From an uncultured Nioella sp. (GTDB lineage: Bacteria > Pseudomonadota > Alphaproteobacteria > Rhodobacterales > Rhodobacteraceae): 64,000 nucleotides of DNA. The stretch is taken from assembly GCA_947498125.1 (NCBI GenBank), contig CANMJH010000001.1, positions 124,001 through 188,000 of the forward strand, read 5' to 3'. The position numbers and the translations under genes were made by a program. How positions within the stretch are numbered: the first letter of the stretch is position 1; each line of letters begins with the position of its first letter. The notes beneath the pieces were generated by a model, which was given only the letters and a program-made list of their open reading frames with translations, was not told the origin of the DNA and made no database searches. Of this stretch, positions 34,818 to 44,338 are shown piece after piece.

Positions 34818-36595
34818 AACGCGTGCCCAATCCCGATGTAGAGAAAGAAATCATCTCCGGCCGTATCGCCGCCGACTTGCGTGGCGACATCCAGTCGAAT
34901 TGGTCCAATAGCCGTGTCGTATCTAACGCCCAGACCAGCACCGGAATGCCATTCGCCGTCGCCTGACCAACCAGTATCAGCACTGATAAAGCCAGTATCA
35001 ACAAAGCCAACCGCGCCGAAATTGCCGAACAAGTCCTGCCGAAGTTCAAACGAACCGCCTAAATAGCTGCGCCCGCCCGTGTCGACGCCGTTTTGCAGCG
35101 CGCCAAGGGATTGATAGCTTTGCCCGCGCACTGTTCCCGCTCCGCCGGAAAAAAACAGCCAATCCGGCGGCAGGGTGGTGATATCACCGCCTTCCAAGGT
35201 GCCGCCTTGGAACCGCGCTGCAAATCGCGTTCGGTTTTCCTGACCGATGCCCAGATAAGTTCGGGTATCAAAGGTCAATCGCGCCCCTGCGCCGCCGCCG
35301 GTAAGGGAGGCAAAGGGCGTTAGGCCACCTTCAAGATACCACCCGCGGCTGGCGTCCAGATCACTGTCTCGGCTGTCCCAGACGAGGTCGCCAGGCAATG
35401 AAAACACGGTTTCTTCGCGGCGTGAAAAGGCATCTTCGATTTCGGAATAGGCGAACGTGACGCCAAGAGAACCGGAAAGCCGCTCAGAAAACTGGTGGTC
35501 CAAGGCTGAATAAATTTCGAAGCTGTCCTCGGTATAGGTCACTTCATCAAGATGTTCCAAACTCACGCCAAAGCTAAGGTCGGTATCAGGCGAGAAGGTT
35601 GCAGGCCGCGTGTAGATGGCCGAGAGCAGGCCGTCAAAACCGCCGCTTTCTCCGCCCAGGCCCGAGACTTCGGCATCAAGCCGCAACCGTTCAGCACCGC
35701 CAAAAAGATTGCGATGAACCCAATAGGCAGACAGGCCGACGCCGTCATCAGAAGACACCTCGGCCCCAAAGCCAATGCGGCGCAGAGGTGCTTCGACCAC
35801 TGTCGCGCCGATATCCATAACGTCATTTGGCCCAGGAGGGAGCTCGGTAAATGCGACCGAAGAAAAAGCGCCTGTGTCGCGTAATCGTTCGGCCGCGCGG
35901 TCCAGTTCGGCAGGGCTAAATTGGCCGCCGTGCGGCAGCCCCGCAATGCGGCCAATCGCATCCGGACGCATTCGCTGCTGCCCCTCCGGCACCAGCTGGC
36001 CAAATGTCAAAACCGGGCCGGGGGCCAATGTGATTTCCACGTCAAGTTCCGCGTCGTCTTGGCGGGCCGTGATTGATTGACGGGAAATCTCGGCGATGCC
36101 ATGCCCGACGTCACGCCATCCTGAAATGCCAGCCTCAGCCGTCTGCCGCAAAACCGGCGTTCCCGCGCGCGCACCGGTGACAAACCCCTCGGGCAGGTCT
36201 GTGCCGGGAGCAATTGGCGCAATATCAGCGCGGCCTAGCGTAAAGGCCCGACCGGGATCGACGAAGATTTCAATGTCAGAATGCTGCGTAAGGGATTGAA
36301 AGGGCGATATATTCGCAGCCTCGCGCCCATTAATTCGGATCGAAACCTCTGGCCCGAAATAGCCCTGCTCGTAAAGGGCCGCGACCAGACGGGAATAATC
36401 GGCGCGGGCGGCGGCCAGAACCTCCTGTCCGGTGGCGGCGGCAGGGTTTTCAAGTTCGGCCAAACGCGACACGGCAAGAAGCGTCGCGCGCAAATCACCG
36501 TCGCTGCCAAGGACCGACAAAGACACATCTGACCAACTGGGCGTTGCCACGGCAAGCCCAGTCGACACCAGAAATGACATTGTAAAACGGCGCAT
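34814..36595 (-). CDS. tamA: Outer-membrane assembly protein TamA (Omp85/BamA family)
   Basis: 593 residues from ATG 36595, which begins a signal peptide (MRRFTMSFLVSTGLAVATPS); an in-frame ATG at 36652 would add 19 residues before the signal. Periplasmic POTRA domains occupy about residues 30-250 and the 16-strand barrel the rest, with the C-terminal barrel signal ending FFLYIGIGHAF, aromatic at the last residue. The VRGQ motif (GGAGTVRGQSY) typical of the Omp85 L6 loop is visible. It couples with TamB encoded next. Confidence 0.94.
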   Translation of the reverse strand: MRRFTMSFLVSTGLAVATPSWSDVSLSVLGSDGDLRATLLAVSRLAELENPAAATGQEVLAAARADYSRLVAALYEQGYFGPEVSIRINGREAANISPFQSLTQHSDIEIFVDPGRAFTLGRADIAPIAPGTDLPEGFVTGARAGTPVLRQTAEAGISGWRDVGHGIAEISRQSITARQDDAELDVEITLAPGPVLTFGQLVPEGQQRMRPDAIGRIAGLPHGGQFSPAELDRAAERLRDTGAFSSVAFTELPPGPNDVMDIGATVVEAPLRRIGFGAEVSSDDGVGLSAYWVHRNLFGGAERLRLDAEVSGLGGESGGFDGLLSAIYTRPATFSPDTDLSFGVSLEHLDEVTYTEDSFEIYSALDHQFSERLSGSLGVTFAYSEIEDAFSRREETVFSLPGDLVWDSRDSDLDASRGWYLEGGLTPFASLTGGGAGARLTFDTRTYLGIGQENRTRFAARFQGGTLEGGDITTLPPDWLFFSGGAGTVRGQSYQSLGALQNGVDTGGRSYLGGSFELRQDLFGNFGAVGFVDTGFISADTGWSGDGEWHSGAGLGVRYDTAIGPIRLDVATQVGGDTAGDDFFLYIGIGHAF

Positions 36596-36701
36596 CAAAA
36601 ACCCCGAGCCCATCGCCCCGTCACAGTAGGTCAGCACTGTTTGGAATGCCATGTGAAATCAAAGGTGACCCAAGGGGATGCGCGGGGCTTTGCCCAATTG
36701 G

Positions 36702-37478
36702 TCAATCTACGGCTTGGGGGCGGGCAATTTGGACGGAGACGGGCCAATCAATGACGGCTTTTTGCAAAGGGTCTGGCAAAGGAAGGTCGGTATAAAAGCG
36801 GTCCAAATCCCCAATTGCACAAATACGGGCAGGGGCCGTGCGGTGGAATTTTGAATGATCCGCCACCAAAACAGATTTGCGCGCCCGTTCGATCAGACCT
36901 TTGCTTATGCCCACCTCTTCAATGTCAAAATCCATCAAATCGCCGGTGTCATCAAGCGCCGAACACCCCATAACTGCCACGTCAAACTTGAAGCGGTTGA
37001 TGGTGTCCATCGTCAACGCGCCAGTCAACCCGCCATCCGAGCGCCGTAGCTGCCCGCCGGTCAGGATAACTTCGGCCTCAATATTGGTCTGCAAGATGTT
37101 GGCAACGTTCATGTTATTCGTAACCACCATCAACCGTTTGTGCTGTGTCAGTGCACGCGCAACCGCTTCTGTACTCGTGCCGATGCCCAGAAAAACTGTG
37201 CAATCATCAGGGATATCGGCGGCGCAGGCTGATGCGATGGCCTCTTTTGCATTGGCGTTCAGCGTGCGGCGTTCCTCATACCCAACATTTGAGGTGCCGG
37301 ACGGGATAATTGCGCCGCCATGGACGCGGGTCAGATGGCCGGACAGGTCCAATTCAGTCAAGTCACGCCGGATCGTCTGCAAAGTCACATCAAAATGCGC
37401 CGCCAGCCCCTCCACTGTGACTTTGCCCTCTCGTCGGGCCAGCGCCAGGATCTCTGCCTGCCGAAAGCTCTGCGTCAT
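36702..37478 (-). CDS. DeoR-family (GlpR-like) transcriptional regulator
   Basis: 258 residues. N-terminal helix-turn-helix: VTVEGLAAHFDVTLQTIRRDLTEL, ending with the family motif VHGGAI. The C-terminal sensor domain (from about residue 75) carries the phospho-sugar pocket motifs GIGTSTEAVARAL and VVTNNMNVANIL. DeoR proteins usually sense phosphorylated sugars; GlpR senses glycerol-3-phosphate. No glycerol gene is nearby, so its regulon is elsewhere or it controls tam expression. It stands alone between tamA (49-106 bases, depending on the tamA start) and a divergent GntR gene. Confidence 0.9.
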   Translation of the reverse strand: MTQSFRQAEILALARREGKVTVEGLAAHFDVTLQTIRRDLTELDLSGHLTRVHGGAIIPSGTSNVGYEERRTLNANAKEAIASACAADIPDDCTVFLGIGTSTEAVARALTQHKRLMVVTNNMNVANILQTNIEAEVILTGGQLRRSDGGLTGALTMDTINRFKFDVAVMGCSALDDTGDLMDFDIEEVGISKGLIERARKSVLVADHSKFHRTAPARICAIGDLDRFYTDLPLPDPLQKAVIDWPVSVQIARPQAVD

Positions 37479-37605
37479 GTGTCGGTTCCCTTCGCCACCT
37501 CTTCCTTTTTGAGCGGTTTTGGCCGCAAAGGCGAGAGCCCGCGCAAGTTTTCTGGTTTAAAGGAAGGCCTTGCAGCCGATTTTGCGCCGCTCTAACACCA
37601 TTATT

Positions 37606-38217
37606 ATGGTCGATGAACCCAAACTCACAATGTCAGAAAAGATCGTCGCTGCGCTGACGGATCGGATTATGCATGGGCAATTGGCACCGGGGGAAAAACT
37701 GCGTCAGGATCACATAGCGCGTGAGTTCGAAACCAGCCATGTCCCTGTTCGAGAAGCGCTTTTGCGGCTTGAGGCGCGGGGCCTTGCCGAAAGCCTGCCG
37801 CGTCGGGGCGTGCGGGTTGCAGGGATTAAGGCCACCGATATTCGCGAAATCCGGGCGATGCGTCTAGCGCTTGAGCCTTTGGCCTTGCGTCATTCCGTGC
37901 CGAATTTAACCGGGGCCGAGCGCGCCGAGGCTGACGCGGCCCGCGCCGCCTGCGACGCAGCCGAAACTTTCGAGGATTGGGAAGCCGAAAATCGCCGCTT
38001 CCATTTGGCAATTTTGGCAGGTTGCAAGATGACGCGCCTGATGGCCGAAATTGGCGATTTGCAGATTTTGGCGGCGCGGCACCTGCTGGCGACATTTTCG
38101 GACGGCTGGGAACAACGCGTCGATCGGGATCACCACGCCATTATGTCGGCTTTGGCGGCGCGCGATGGGGACATGGCCGTATCGGTTCTGAACCGGCATC
38201 TAAGCCGTCTGGGCTAA
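37606..38217 (+). CDS. bioR: GntR-family regulator, candidate biotin repressor BioR
   Basis: 203 residues from ATG 37606; a longer in-frame start at 37570 has no better ribosome site. Winged helix-turn-helix with QDHIAREFETSHVPVREALLRLEARGL; the C-terminal helical FCD domain is short. The gene converges with bioC (four-base overlap), at the distal end of a bio operon whose promoter carries a TTATAGATAA box (43644-43653). In alphaproteobacteria BioR is a GntR regulator that binds TTATMKATAA-type sites, usually encoded near bio genes. I see no such box in its own upstream region. Family sure; BioR identity probable. Confidence 0.72.
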   Translation: MVDEPKLTMSEKIVAALTDRIMHGQLAPGEKLRQDHIAREFETSHVPVREALLRLEARGLAESLPRRGVRVAGIKATDIREIRAMRLALEPLALRHSVPNLTGAERAEADAARAACDAAETFEDWEAENRRFHLAILAGCKMTRLMAEIGDLQILAARHLLATFSDGWEQRVDRDHHAIMSALAARDGDMAVSVLNRHLSRLG

Positions 38218-38999
38218 GGCGCTTTTCGGGCGATCAGGCGGATTGGATCATAGGTTAGCGGTAAACGCCCATCTTGGCCGAACCGCGCCAAATAGTCTTT
38301 TTCAAATTCAATCAGTTTGGTCTTTGTCCAGTGCGTTCTAGCAGCGCCATTCACACCGGTATCGCGAAGATGCCGCAGAAGGGGGGCAAGCCCGTCAAAA
38401 TGCAACGTTACCGGGCGATGATGGACCGCGTGGACTTGCAAATTGGAGGGCAACATCGCCAGAAACGTTGTCGCGTCGATGTAAGACGGCGCCGCTGACT
38501 GCGCGCCAAGTGCGGCAAGTTCAGTAAATTGCCGGGGACCAAAACCGCTAAGCGCCAACCACCCGCCCGGGGCCAAGTGATCCGCCAGTTTTGAAAACAG
38601 GCCGGGCAGGTCAGCAATCCATTGGATGGTAGAGGCTGACGCAATCAGACTTTGATTTTGAGGCAGGGCGCATGTCTCGATTGGGCCGGCCAAGAAGCGC
38701 GTAGAGGGCAGGGCGGTGGTTTGGGCGCAGTCATTGACGAGATCATTAAGGGTCAGTGCGCCTATTTCGAATTGCTTGGTCAATGCGCGGGTCAAATGCC
38801 CGGTCCCGCATCCAAATTCTACGGTTTGGTCAAAGCGCAATGGCTCGGAAACTGCAGTCATGGCCGCCGCAAGATCGCCCGCCAACGCGGCCGCGATCTC
38901 AGCCTGAACCGAGGCGGCGTTGCCATAGCTGCGCATCGCGCGGCGGAAGCTTTGCGCGATCCGGGATTGGTCCGGGGCTTTTGCGTGCAGATCCCTCAT
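38214..38999 (-). CDS. bioC: Malonyl-ACP O-methyltransferase BioC
   Basis: 261 residues from ATG 38999, which overlaps the bioG stop as ATGA; an in-frame ATG at 39026 is less likely. A class I SAM methyltransferase: VEFGCGTGHLTRAL is the SAM-binding motif I. The BioC-like N-terminus IAQSFRRAMRSYGNAASVQ and the SASTIQWIADL and LALSGFG stretches are typical. BioC methylates malonyl-ACP so that fatty-acid synthesis can build the pimeloyl chain. It is the last gene of bioBFDAGC. Confidence 0.9.
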   Translation of the reverse strand: MRDLHAKAPDQSRIAQSFRRAMRSYGNAASVQAEIAAALAGDLAAAMTAVSEPLRFDQTVEFGCGTGHLTRALTKQFEIGALTLNDLVNDCAQTTALPSTRFLAGPIETCALPQNQSLIASASTIQWIADLPGLFSKLADHLAPGGWLALSGFGPRQFTELAALGAQSAAPSYIDATTFLAMLPSNLQVHAVHHRPVTLHFDGLAPLLRHLRDTGVNGAARTHWTKTKLIEFEKDYLARFGQDGRLPLTYDPIRLIARKAP

Positions 39000-39616
39000 G
39001 CCAGCACCTCGTCCCAAGATTGCCACGCCGCAAAAGGCACATGCGGCGCGTCCACGTCACGCGTGTTCGAAGACGCCGCCCACGCCCGCCGCTGCGCGCT
39101 GGTGGGGATGATCCGATCTTTGGTCGAAATCCAAATCCGGTCAAAGCCGGGATCAGGGGCCGCGCCGCGCGCCTCGATTGCTTTTAGCTCGGCTTTTCGG
39201 GCGGGAATGTCGATTGGGGTGTCCGTCTGGTTTGCTTCGTAGGCACGTCTCATAAACAATTGAAACGTATTGGTTTCCAGCGTGTCATGTGTTTTTTGGA
39301 AGATCGCCTTTGCGATGCCTGTTTGGTCCGAGACCGGCGTCAACGTTCCATTCACGGCTACTTTTCGATCAAAAGGTATCGCGTGCTGATCCTGCCAAAA
39401 AGCGAACCCTGAAACGCCGTATGAGAACGCAACCACATCACGGATCTGATAGTTTGAAATCCCGTCAAGCGTGTCCGATAGATCGCGGTAATCCTCGGCA
39501 AATACGATATCGCAATTGGATTTCAGATGCGCAAAAGGCGCCCAGCCAAGCGCCCATCCGCCAAAGACAACCAGCACCCGATCCATGCCTGATTTCTGAA
39601 CCCACCGCACCTGCAT
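38996..39616 (-). CDS. bioG: Pimeloyl-ACP methyl ester esterase BioG (DUF452)
   Basis: 206 residues from ATG 39616, sharing a base with the bioA stop (TGATG); upstream extension to 39652 is internal to bioA and rejected. An alpha/beta hydrolase of the DUF452/BioG type: VVFGGWALGWAPF, the nucleophile Ser in DVVAFSYGVSGF, and a late Asp/His pair (STKDRI and DAPHVPF). BioG removes the methyl group from pimeloyl-ACP methyl ester, replacing BioH. It is translationally coupled on both sides. Confidence 0.9.
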   Translation of the reverse strand: MQVRWVQKSGMDRVLVVFGGWALGWAPFAHLKSNCDIVFAEDYRDLSDTLDGISNYQIRDVVAFSYGVSGFAFWQDQHAIPFDRKVAVNGTLTPVSDQTGIAKAIFQKTHDTLETNTFQLFMRRAYEANQTDTPIDIPARKAELKAIEARGAAPDPGFDRIWISTKDRIIPTSAQRRAWAASSNTRDVDAPHVPFAAWQSWDEVLA

Positions 39617-40899
39617 CACAGCACTTCCGCCAAACGCAGCATGCCGGCGCAAATCTTGGAAATCTCATCCTCGGTGCAAATAAAGGGCGGCATTGTGTAG
39701 ATGTTTTTTGCAAAGGGGCGGAGGTAAACACCCATCTCTTTGACCAGCCCGTGGGCCGTATCGGCGCTGACGACATGGTCCATCTCAATGACGCCAATCG
39801 CGCCTAATATGCGTACGTCGCGCACACCATCATACCCTCGCGCGGGGGCCAGTTCGGCTTCCATCTGCGCGGCGATACGTTTTGTTTGGTCCTGCCAGTT
39901 GCCACTGGCGATCAAGTCGAGAGAGGCACTGGCCGCGACGCAGGCCAGCGGGTTCGCCATATAGGTCGGCCCATGCATGAAAATGCCGGGTTCGGCGTTG
40001 CCAATGCCACCTGCAACACGGTCATTGGTCATCGTTGTCGCAAAGCTAATGTGGCCGCCGGTCAGGGCTTTGCCGAGACAAATGATATCAGGTTCGACAT
40101 CCAAGTAGCTGGTACCAAACAGTTTTCCGGTTCTGCCAAACCCCGTCGCGATCTCATCAAAGATCAATAGCACTCCATATCGGTCGCAAATCGCACGTGC
40201 CTGATTAAGGTATTCCGGGTGATAGAAATACATGCCGCCTGTGCCTTGGACGACGGGCTCGAGGATGAAACCGGCTATCTCGTGGCCATGCGCGCGAAGC
40301 GTTTCCTCCAGCGCGGCAAGGCCATTCAACGCGGAATCTCTTGGCCAATCCTGCCCCAATGCAATTGGGGGCTGCGGCAGGAAGTGTTGAACCGAGACCG
40401 CGCCTTGAAACAGGTGATGCATGCCGGTGTCCGGATCGCAAACACTCATCGCTTTCCATGTGTCACCGTGGTAGCCCGACCGCGTCGTGACGAATTTGGA
40501 GCGTCCGGGGAACCCTTGCCCATGCTGATATTGCACGGCCATTTTCATCGCAACTTCGACAGAGACTGACCCACTGTCGCAGTAAAAAATCTTTGTCAGG
40601 CTGTCAGGCGTCATCGCCAGCAAACGCTTGCCCAGCTCAATCGCTGGATCGTGGGTTAGCCCGCCAAACATCACATGCGGAAGACGGTCAAGTTGGTCAT
40701 GAATCGCCCCAGTTATTTTTGGGTGGCGGTGGCCGTGCAGCATGCACCACCAACTGGACATCGCGTCGATGACGCGGCTACCATCATCCAGCGTGATCCA
40801 TGCGCCCTCTGCCTCTTTCACGACAAAGGTCGGGCCGGGCTTCACGACATTCGTGTAGGGATGCCACAGATGCGTTTGATCGAACTCAAGAGGTGTCAT
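39616..40899 (-). CDS. bioA: Adenosylmethionine-8-amino-7-oxononanoate aminotransferase BioA
   Basis: 427 residues, class III PLP aminotransferase. LIFDEIATGFGRTGKLF contains the PLP-contacting Asp, and the Schiff-base Lys is in IICLGKALTGG. The N-terminal HLWHPYTN is BioA-typical. The enzyme converts KAPA to DAPA using S-adenosylmethionine as amino donor. Four-base overlap with bioD, one-base overlap with bioG. Confidence 0.97.
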   Translation of the reverse strand: MTPLEFDQTHLWHPYTNVVKPGPTFVVKEAEGAWITLDDGSRVIDAMSSWWCMLHGHRHPKITGAIHDQLDRLPHVMFGGLTHDPAIELGKRLLAMTPDSLTKIFYCDSGSVSVEVAMKMAVQYQHGQGFPGRSKFVTTRSGYHGDTWKAMSVCDPDTGMHHLFQGAVSVQHFLPQPPIALGQDWPRDSALNGLAALEETLRAHGHEIAGFILEPVVQGTGGMYFYHPEYLNQARAICDRYGVLLIFDEIATGFGRTGKLFGTSYLDVEPDIICLGKALTGGHISFATTMTNDRVAGGIGNAEPGIFMHGPTYMANPLACVAASASLDLIASGNWQDQTKRIAAQMEAELAPARGYDGVRDVRILGAIGVIEMDHVVSADTAHGLVKEMGVYLRPFAKNIYTMPPFICTEDEISKICAGMLRLAEVL

Positions 40900-41516
40900 A
40901 GTGCCCTCCGGATCGTTTCAATGTCTATTGCTGCGAACCCCTTGCGCAGTGTTTCTGGCGTCAGCGGATCAAGCTTGGCCAAGCGCCCCAAATGCGCGGC
41001 ACCTGAGAAATCACAGATGGTTTCTTCAACCTCAGGCTCGGCGTCGCCGATGAAAGCGACCCCAACCACCGAACATCCGGCATCTTCCAAAGCTCTGAGT
41101 GATAAGAGGCTATGGTTGATCGTGCCAAGGCTGGTACGAGTGCAAAGAATAACCGGGGCGCCCCACTCGGCAAAAAGGTCAAGATAGAGGATCTCGCGGT
41201 TAAGCGGCACCATCAGCCCGCCAGCGCCTTCGACAACCAGCGGGCCGTCAATGGCGGGAATGCGCAAGGCGGCAGCGTCAATCTCGGTACCTTCAGCCTC
41301 GGCCGAAAGATGCGGCGAGGCGGGCAGGGACATGCGATAAGCCTCGGGCAGGACCGGTCTGTTTGAAAGGCGGGCGACAATCTGGCTGTCGGTCTCATCC
41401 TCAAGGCCCGATTGCACAGGCTTCCAGTAGCTTGCGTTCAGCGCCGCCGTTAGGCCCGCAGAAAAAATGGTTTTCCCGATGCCCGTATCTGTCCCGGTTA
41501 CAACGATCTTGTTCAT
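40896..41516 (-). CDS. bioD: Dethiobiotin synthetase BioD
   Basis: 206 residues. P-loop VVTGTDTGIGKTIFSAGL at the start and VEGAGGLMVPL later are diagnostic. BioD makes dethiobiotin from DAPA, CO2 and ATP. ATGA overlaps join it to bioF and bioA. The SbtA-like bicarbonate permease elsewhere in the window is unrelated in position, although both concern CO2. Confidence 0.96.
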   Translation of the reverse strand: MNKIVVTGTDTGIGKTIFSAGLTAALNASYWKPVQSGLEDETDSQIVARLSNRPVLPEAYRMSLPASPHLSAEAEGTEIDAAALRIPAIDGPLVVEGAGGLMVPLNREILYLDLFAEWGAPVILCTRTSLGTINHSLLSLRALEDAGCSVVGVAFIGDAEPEVEETICDFSGAAHLGRLAKLDPLTPETLRKGFAAIDIETIRRAL

Positions 41517-42652
41517 GCCGCGCGCGCCTCTAATGCGGTGGCGAGATGTTGGAAAGCGGCCGTAACCGTGGGTTTGTCGACATTCAGAGTGATCGAAATA
41601 CGCAGCCGCGATGTGCCACGCGGCACCGTGGGTGAGCGGATGCCGCGAATGTCATAGCCGTCATCCTGCAACGCGGCGGCCATCGCCATTGTGGCTTTGT
41701 CATCGCCAATAATGACCGGCATGATCTGGCTTTCGAAACCCGTAAGCCCACACAGGCGGGCGGCCTCGGAATGTGCGTGGGTGACAAGCTCGCTCAGTTG
41801 TTCTTGTCGATCCGCGTTTCCGGATAATTCTTCAAGTGCGGCCTGAACGAGGGCCGCGTTCAGCGGCGAAGGTGCGGTGGAAAAGATAAAGCTGCGGGCT
41901 TTGTTTATAAGGGTTTTGATCATGGCTTGCGCGCCGGTAATAATGGCCCCGGAAACGCCTAAACCTTTGCCACAGGTGTGCAAGGTGACAACATTCGGTT
42001 GCGAGATCACCGCATGCGCCAACCCGCGCCCGGCCGGGCCAAACACCCCTGAGGCATGTGCCTCATCAACCACCAACATCGCGCCAAGATCATCGGCAAC
42101 GGTCGCGAATTCTGAAATGGGCGCGATGTCGCCATCCATTGAATACAGGCTCTCAATCGCGATCCAGATTTGGCCGGCCCCACCGGCTTTGCGCCACGTA
42201 TCAGCCGCCAATCGCACTGCGGCGCTGTCATTATGGGCAAAGCTTTGGGTTTCAGCGCGGCCAAGCCGCATCCCGTCATGCGCGCTGGCATGGATGCGCG
42301 CGTCATAAAGGATCAGATCCTCATGACCGGGCAGGGTTGAGAAGATCGCCGTATTTGCAATAAATCCACCACCCATAAAAAGGGCCGCCTCGGTTCCATA
42401 GTGGGCCGCTGCATAGGCTTCGAGTTGGCTGTGAGCATCCGCGTTCCCACGCAAGAGACGAGACCCGCCCGCACCAACAGGCACCCCGGCAGATAAGGCG
42501 CGTAATGCGGCTGTTGCCAGCACATCAGAGCCAGCAAGGCCAAGGTAATCATTGGATGCAAAATCATGACCCGCACGGGGAATAAGCGCGCGGTACCGAC
42601 CGCGCGCTTTCAGCGCTTCTAACGCGCCCTCATGACGGGCCAAGAGGCTCAT
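41513..42652 (-). CDS. bioF: 8-amino-7-oxononanoate synthase BioF
   Basis: 379 residues, alpha-oxoamine synthase family. PLP Lys in [28 protein letters not shown] and [11 protein letters not shown] are family hallmarks. It condenses pimeloyl-ACP with L-alanine. A paralogue, Kbl, of the same family is encoded at 47673-48863 but its partner tdh shows its different role. It overlaps bioB and bioD by four bases each. Confidence 0.95.
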   Translation of the reverse strand: MSLLARHEGALEALKARGRYRALIPRAGHDFASNDYLGLAGSDVLATAALRALSAGVPVGAGGSRLLRGNADAHSQLEAYAAAHYGTEAALFMGGGFIANTAIFSTLPGHEDLILYDARIHASAHDGMRLGRAETQSFAHNDSAAVRLAADTWRKAGGAGQIWIAIESLYSMDGDIAPISEFATVADDLGAMLVVDEAHASGVFGPAGRGLAHAVISQPNVVTLHTCGKGLGVSGAIITGAQAMIKTLINKARSFIFSTAPSPLNAALVQAALEELSGNADRQEQLSELVTHAHSEAARLCGLTGFESQIMPVIIGDDKATMAMAAALQDDGYDIRGIRSPTVPRGTSRLRISITLNVDKPTVTAAFQHLATALEARAA

Positions 42653-43629
42653 TTGGTGCCGTGAGAGCCCACGGCCATCGCGGTAATGCCAAGCTTGGTA
42701 AAGAGCACCGCATCGACGTCTTCTTCGGGGTTATCCGCTGTCAAAAGCGTGTCGCCGACAAAGATCGAATTGGCCCCGGCGAAGAAACACATCGCTTGCA
42801 ATTCATCGGTCATATCGGTGCGGCCCGCAGAGAGGCGCACATGGCTTTTGGGCATAAGGATACGTGCCAATGCGACGGTGCGGACAAATTCAATCGGATC
42901 GAGCTTTTCGACATCGGCAAGTGGCGTGTCAGCCATTGGGATCAGCATGTTGACTGGAACGGAATCTGGATGCTCCTCAAGCGTCGCCAGCGCCAATAAC
43001 ATATCAACGCGGTCCATTTGCTGTTCGCCCATGCCGACGATTCCGCCGGAACAGACTTTGATCCCGGCCTCACGCACGCGGTTCAGCGTGTCGATGCGGT
43101 CGGCAAATGTGCGGGTCGAGATAATCTCGGAATAATAACGCTCGGACGTGTCGATATTGTGGTTGTAATAATCGAGGCCCGCATCTTTCAGGCGGATCAC
43201 CTGATCATCTTCGAGCATGCCGAGGGTCATGCAGGTTTCCATGCCCAGTTCTTTGACGCCATGCACCATCGCCTCAAGCGTGGCCATGTCGCGATCTTTG
43301 GGGGATCGCCAGGCCGCGCCCATGCAGTAGCGGGTGGCGCCGCCGTCTTTGGCCTTCTTAGCCTCGGCCAGAACGCGTTCGACCTCGATCAGTTTCGCGG
43401 CGGGCAGCTGGCTGCCATTGCGTGCGGATTGGCTGCAATAGGCGCAATCCTCAGCACATCCGCCGGTTTTGATCGACAAGAGTTTCGAGCGCTGGACCTG
43501 ATTGGGGTCAAAATATTCCCGATGCACGGTTTGCGCTTGGTAGAGCAGGTCCATGAAGGGTTGATTATAGATCGCTTCGGCCTCTTCGCGGGTCCAATCG
43601 GTGCGGAGGTCGGAAATGAGGTCCTTCAT
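42649..43629 (-). CDS. bioB: Biotin synthase BioB
   Basis: 326 residues, radical SAM. The C58-x3-C62-x2-C65 cluster motif ([15 protein letters not shown]) binds the [4Fe-4S] centre; later Cys residues and VRLSAGR serve the [2Fe-2S] site. It inserts sulfur into dethiobiotin. It is the first gene of bioBFDAGC, with a BioR-type box 15 bases before the start codon. Confidence 0.97.
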   Translation of the reverse strand: MKDLISDLRTDWTREEAEAIYNQPFMDLLYQAQTVHREYFDPNQVQRSKLLSIKTGGCAEDCAYCSQSARNGSQLPAAKLIEVERVLAEAKKAKDGGATRYCMGAAWRSPKDRDMATLEAMVHGVKELGMETCMTLGMLEDDQVIRLKDAGLDYYNHNIDTSERYYSEIISTRTFADRIDTLNRVREAGIKVCSGGIVGMGEQQMDRVDMLLALATLEEHPDSVPVNMLIPMADTPLADVEKLDPIEFVRTVALARILMPKSHVRLSAGRTDMTDELQAMCFFAGANSIFVGDTLLTADNPEEDVDAVLFTKLGITAMAVGSHGTK

Positions 43630-43643
43630 GGGGTCACCCTAAA

Positions 43644-43653
43644 TTATAGATAA
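43644..43653. promoter_or_regulatory. BioR box upstream of bioB
   Basis: TTATAGATAA matches the published alphaproteobacterial BioR consensus TTATMKATAA and lies 15 bases upstream of the bioB start. It would place a repressor over the ribosome-binding/promoter-proximal region. Confidence 0.8.
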
Positions 43654-43684
43654 TTTTTTCAAGATCGTATCTCTCGATTTCTTT

Positions 43685-43694
43685 TTATCTACAA
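43685..43694. promoter_or_regulatory. Second, weaker BioR-like box
   Basis: TTATCTACAA differs by one base from TTATCTATAA, the reverse complement of the box at 43644-43653. It is 41 bases from the first copy, roughly four helical turns, which suggests cooperative binding. Tentative. Confidence 0.5.
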
Positions 43695-43734
43695 AGATCG
43701 AAAAGGCAAGGTGCACAGGCCGTTTTGCGCGCGG

Positions 43735-44244
43735 TTACACCTTGTTTTGCCGGGCAAATGCCATTGCGCCTAGCAATGCGAGCAGAAAGGAAAGGCCCGA
43801 CGTGGCTGTTCGGATCTGGTTCCACAGCTGCCAACGGCTTGAATAGTCGGCCCAAATCTCGGCGGCATCGGTCAAGTTTTCAGGGATTTCGGTGGCGGCC
43901 AAAGCCTCATTCATCGGGACGTTCACAAGCATGGTCAAAAGCAGAGCCAATGCGACATAGACACCTGCGCTGGCCGTAAACAGCGCCGCGCTTTTGCACA
44001 TGTTTTGACGCCATGCCAATACGGCCGTCAGCCCTAGCGCCACTGGTGTGCCGAAAAAGGCAGGCGCAAAAACGGCGTTTCGGACCGATCCATTCATGGC
44101 GTTCATCGCTGCAATGGCTACGCGCGGGTCAGCGGCATCAAGCCCCCACATCGTCGAACAGACCCACGCATAGAAAAACCCGAATATCGCAGCGCTTAGC
44201 GTTAGGGATATTAAAATCGAGGCGGTGGTCAGGGGGCGGGTCAT
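43735..44244 (-). CDS. DUF1772 (anthrone-oxygenase-like) membrane protein
   Basis: 169 residues from ATG 44244, preceded by AAGGAG at a good distance; a TTG at 44259 overlaps that ribosome site. Four membrane segments. The family pattern is FFYAWVCSTMWGLDAADPRVAIAAMNAMN and the conserved Asn/Arg-rich end LWNQIRTATSG. DUF1772 includes fungal anthrone oxygenases, but bacterial members are uncharacterised. It is divergent from a TetR gene, which probably represses it. Specific function unknown. Confidence 0.82.
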   Translation of the reverse strand: MTRPLTTASILISLTLSAAIFGFFYAWVCSTMWGLDAADPRVAIAAMNAMNGSVRNAVFAPAFFGTPVALGLTAVLAWRQNMCKSAALFTASAGVYVALALLLTMLVNVPMNEALAATEIPENLTDAAEIWADYSSRWQLWNQIRTATSGLSFLLALLGAMAFARQNKV

Positions 44245-44263
44245 AGGTCTCTCCTTCAAAATC

Positions 44264-44309
44264 CGTACACATTAGTACGCCTTGTGAATATCCGTAACGA
44301 AGTGTACGG
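44264..44309. promoter_or_regulatory. Candidate TetR operator between DUF1772 and TetR genes
   Basis: CCGTACAC (44264-44271) and GTGTACGG (44302-44309) form a perfect 8-bp inverted repeat with 30 bases between, in the 94-base divergent promoter. Additional GTAC half-sites lie between. Confidence 0.5.
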
Positions 44310-44338
44310 TATTTGGAAAGCAGATTTTTGAGGTCGCG

